Source: a bacterium (GTDB lineage Bacteria; Chlamydiota; Chlamydiia; Chlamydiales; SM23-39). Taken from it: 15,282 bases of DNA. The notes beneath the pieces were generated by a model. It was not told the DNA's origin. It saw only the letters and a list, made by a program, of their open reading frames with translations, and did not search any database. The stretch spans positions 1 through 15,282 of the forward strand of contig JAKAFF010000010.1 in assembly GCA_021818045.1 (NCBI GenBank), in the 5' to 3' direction. The stretch's first letter is position 1, and each line of letters begins with the position of its first letter. A program made the position numbers and the translations under genes. Positions 13,276-15,282 of this stretch are shown one piece after another.

Positions 13276-13386
13276 AAAGAAAAGCCCCGCCTTTAGGCGG
13301 GGTTTTTTTTTGACTTGAGGAAGGCAGCTGCTTGGCTTCCGTATGAGAGAAAAGCTAGCCAGGAGGGAACGCATCAGGTCTCAAAA
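13259..13386. repeat. Att-like direct repeat of the tRNA-Lys 3' end
   Basis: The 20 nt at 13259-13278 (end of tRNA-Lys plus three bases) match 13367-13386 at 18 positions: GAAC, CATCA, GTCTCAAAA are shared and two single bases differ. The copies are 108 nt apart with the terminator between them. Duplications of a tRNA 3' end usually mark integration or deletion of a mobile element that used the tRNA as attachment site; a decayed tandem tRNA copy is the alternative. No integrase gene is visible. Confidence 0.5.
13284..13311 (+). terminator. Rho-independent terminator after tRNA-Lys
   Basis: CCCCGCC (13285-13291), loop TTTA, GGCGGGG (13296-13302), then nine T. An A-rich stretch on the left side may let it work weakly in the other direction too. 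Confidence 0.92.
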
Positions 13387-13407
13387 AATCTTTTGCTTGG
13401 CAAAAGA
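13383..13407 (-). terminator. Intrinsic terminator for the 199-aa protein gene
   Basis: Read on the minus strand: TCTTTTGC, loop CAA, GCAAAAGA, then TTTTTT, beginning 24 nt after the stop codon at 13431-13433. The 8-bp stem is AT-rich. It partly overlaps the right copy of the tRNA-Lys repeat. Confidence 0.6.
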
Positions 13408-13430
13408 CCTTTTTCATTCTGTGCAGGTTT

Positions 13431-14030
13431 TTAGGAAGGCAATACGCGGGGTCTTGCAGAACGATATATGGCGATAGCGCCAATGGTTACTAAGGACTCT
13501 CGCTGTTCTGGAGTTAGTGTTTGTTGGGGTACTCGTGTGTATAGGGTGTTTAACACATGGTTGGCCAGCGGAGTCATTTGTCTTAGAGTGCCATAATATG
13601 TAAGAAAAGGGGCGCAGAGCTCTTTGATCGATGGGTAACGTTGGCTCATCATCTCCCATACAAACGTGGTTATTTCCCAAGAATTTGCAGTTTCTTGCGG
13701 GTCCTTTAGGTCTAAGGGTGTTTCGGCATTCGTATAACAAGTCTCATCTGCAGAATGGATTCTGTAGTGAGGAGAGGCGCGGGTTCCTACAGCACTCACA
13801 ATATTGGGAGCAATTGTGCGAATGTTGCGAGCCAATTGGAGGGCCTGAGTCCGTTCTCCGAATGTAAAATTTATGACTACTACATCGCGGGCGCCCATGG
13901 CACCATCGGACCAAATGGTTACGGTAGGTTGGGTTGAAGATATTTTCATGCGCTCATAGGAGCCTATGGGTATGATAAGATTGCCGATGTGGATGCTGCT
14001 TGGTGTTGCGCATATGGTTTGGTTGGACAT
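13431..14030 (-). CDS. Hypothetical protein, unrecognised
   Basis: The product is 199 aa from the ATG at 14028-14030; a TTG at 14078 would add 16 residues but lacks support. I recognise no family. It has no signal peptide or membrane helix. The N-terminal half looks beta-rich (SIHIGNLIIPIGSYERM, VTIWSDGAMGARDVVVINF), and is followed by a helical part with many Thr, Pro and aromatic residues (SWEITTFVWEMMSQRYPSI) ending in a short Arg-rich tail (IYRSARPRVLPS). It is followed by its own terminator. It lies on the same strand as the kinase-like/MORN gene with a 129-nt gap, in a region that starts at an att-like repeat, so it may be lineage-specific accessory content or a secreted effector; nothing here proves either. 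Confidence 0.7.
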   Translation of the reverse strand: MSNQTICATPSSIHIGNLIIPIGSYERMKISSTQPTVTIWSDGAMGARDVVVINFTFGERTQALQLARNIRTIAPNIVSAVGTRASPHYRIHSADETCYTNAETPLDLKDPQETANSWEITTFVWEMMSQRYPSIKELCAPFLTYYGTLRQMTPLANHVLNTLYTRVPQQTLTPEQRESLVTIGAIAIYRSARPRVLPS

Positions 14031-14159
14031 GTGATATAGCCTTTTGTTAGGAGCGAAGAGTTTAACATGGCCAGTCAAATAACTCTATGATGTTTAGTGT
14101 GTTGGTGCTGCGCGCGAGAGCAAAGCAATGGCAAGCTGACGCCGGCAGAAACCGAGTCC

Positions 14160-15282
14160 TTATCTTATTTCTAAGGAGCTTTTGAGTTGCCCTTCGTCAT
14201 TCCATACTTGCTGCATGCCTTGGAGCTGACCTAAACAATACTCAGAGCGCGTTTTAAGTTGCCCATTTTCATGCCACTCAGTTTGCACGCCATCTAGAAG
14301 ATCTGCTTGATAATAAGCGTCGGTTTTTGCGATGCCATTGGGGTACCACTCCGCATGCTCACCCTCTTTGACGCCGTTTATGTAGTGGGTGCGGCAAGCT
14401 AAGACCCCATTGTCGTACCATGTTTCTGATAGGCCGTCTAGCTGGCCTTTTCGATAGTGTGCAAGAGACCGAATGTGCCCGTTGGCATCGTATTCCTTGT
14501 GGACGAAGGGGGCGATATGTTCGATAGCTTGAGCCAAGTACGGGAGCATGGATGGATCGTTTGCCTCTAGCCACTCTTTTACAGCATCCAGTGAGTCGTG
14601 CAATGACTTTTCGAACACAACGTGTGGCGGAAGAGATGTGTTTTGAAAAAAGCTTCCGATGTCAATCTGATAGGCTCTATGGCCATCATAGCCATAATTG
14701 CGAAGGAAGGAGCGATCTTTGTTCAAATAGCCGCTACGGGCTCTCTCATCGACGTTGTCGATGAGCGCATGAAGAATGGTTTGCGATTTTAAAGGATCTT
14801 TTGCCGATAGAGCGGTTCGATAGGCTTGCATCAAGATGGGGTGTTTAGTTTGCAAAGCGAAAGTCGTAGTGGCAAGAGGTAGGTGGTGTAAGTAGCCAGA
14901 TGCGTCAATGAGATGTAATTTTTTGTCGGACGAGGGGCTGTGACCTAGGTGAAGCGCGAGTACGCCCGTTTGATGCGGTAGTTCTTCAAATGCAATACGA
15001 AAACTTTCGAGCAGAAATTTTTGTCTTTCCAAACGCGTGGCGGCGACTTTGCGAATCATATGCGAAGGAGCAAGGGCGCGCATCCATAGAGGAATTTGGT
15101 AGATATCAGTTCTTGGAAGTTTGAGTACGTATTTTTGATCTGCACTCGCAAAGGCAAAACACTGTCTGCCTCTGCCAATAAAGGTATATGTTTGCCCAAG
15201 AGCTTGTTCTATTTCGGGCGTCCATGTAGACGATGTCGCTTGCGCAATGGTGTGAATGCGACGAGGAGTGAACCCCTCTTTG
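14160..15282 (-). CDS. Kinase-fold-like protein with C-terminal MORN/YwqK-type repeats (5' end outside window)
   Basis: The frame is open from the TAA at 14160-14162 to the window edge, giving 373 visible residues; the Met at 15083 is internal and the true start lies to the right. The N-terminal part reads FIGRGRQCFAFA followed by KYVLKLPR, which resembles a glycine-rich loop and the ATP-anchoring Lys strand of protein kinases. Later SGYLNKDRSFLRNYGY and QIDIGSF resemble a catalytic loop with its Asn and a DFG-like DIG. The C-terminus holds four full 24-residue repeats and a partial fifth (14163-14483), each with [NE]G at the start and a W near the end, as in the YwqK/MORN_2 repeats. Target and activity are unknown; an atypical kinase or pseudokinase acting on host or membrane targets is conjecture. 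Confidence 0.7.
   Translation of the reverse strand, partial: KEGFTPRRIHTIAQATSSTWTPEIEQALGQTYTFIGRGRQCFAFASADQKYVLKLPRTDIYQIPLWMRALAPSHMIRKVAATRLERQKFLLESFRIAFEELPHQTGVLALHLGHSPSSDKKLHLIDASGYLHHLPLATTTFALQTKHPILMQAYRTALSAKDPLKSQTILHALIDNVDERARSGYLNKDRSFLRNYGYDGHRAYQIDIGSFFQNTSLPPHVVFEKSLHDSLDAVKEWLEANDPSMLPYLAQAIEHIAPFVHKEYDANGHIRSLAHYRKGQLDGLSETWYDNGVLACRTHYINGVKEGEHAEWYPNGIAKTDAYYQADLLDGVQTEWHENGQLKTRSEYCLGQLQGMQQVWNDEGQLKSSLEIR

Noticed and set aside
14031..14159. TTGACT (14078-14073, minus strand) as a -35 box for the 199-aa gene
   Set aside because: No acceptable -10 box lies 16-18 nt downstream; the 129-nt gap shows nothing else I can support.
1..15282. CRISPR arrays, toxin-antitoxin pairs, riboswitches, rRNA or replication origin
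   Set aside because: No spaced direct repeats, no recognisable riboswitch core, no rRNA and no DnaA-box clusters were seen on reading both strands. YwqK-type repeats are sometimes annotated as antitoxins, but no partner toxin is visible.

Overview
The window looks like chromosome from a member of the Chlamydiota outside the Chlamydiaceae (a 'Chlamydia-related' or Parachlamydiales-type bacterium). The reasons are an unusually long (1022 aa) class B penicillin-binding protein lying next to tRNA-Gly and rpsB-tsf-pyrH-frr, the neighbourhood I recall from Chlamydia, and the absence of ompA (MOMP), which lies between pbp2 and rpsB in Chlamydiaceae. No rRNA or species marker is present, so the assignment below phylum is inference.

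Layout. (1) 1-1112 is a small accessory zone: the 3' end of an IS200/IS605-type tnpA with its right-end hairpin, then two divergent, homologous, tiny two-helix membrane proteins. They are separated by a 74-nt imperfect inverted repeat, and a partial third copy of that repeat lies at about 1037-1070. (2) 1113-6767 is a surface-polysaccharide module: a UDP-glucuronate 4-epimerase on the minus strand, divergent from a plus-strand operon of Wza-like export lipoprotein, Wzc-like co-polymerase with a degenerate kinase domain, and UDP-glucuronate decarboxylase (UDP-xylose synthase). The three operon genes overlap at GTGA and ATGA junctions. (3) 6798-9866 is PBP2, convergent with the module. (4) 10024-13031 holds tRNA-Gly, rpsB, tsf, pyrH and frr, a translation/UMP-kinase block. 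(5) 13095-13311 holds tRNA-Glu, tRNA-Lys and a strong intrinsic terminator. (6) 13312 to the right edge is again accessory: a near-copy of the tRNA-Lys 3' end (att-like), an unrecognised 199-aa protein, and the visible part of a protein that combines kinase-fold-like motifs with C-terminal 24-residue MORN/YwqK-type repeats and continues beyond the window.

Functionally, the two sugar-nucleotide enzymes both draw on UDP-glucuronate, giving UDP-galacturonate and UDP-xylose, beside a Wza/Wzc-like export pair. This suggests an exported acidic or xylose-containing polymer, although no glycosyltransferase, flippase or polymerase is visible here. The core genes look intact. The most interesting items are the polysaccharide exporter with a pseudo-kinase in a chlamydial context, the inverted-repeat small-membrane-protein locus, the kinase-like/MORN fusion, and the att-like repeat beside tRNA-Lys.
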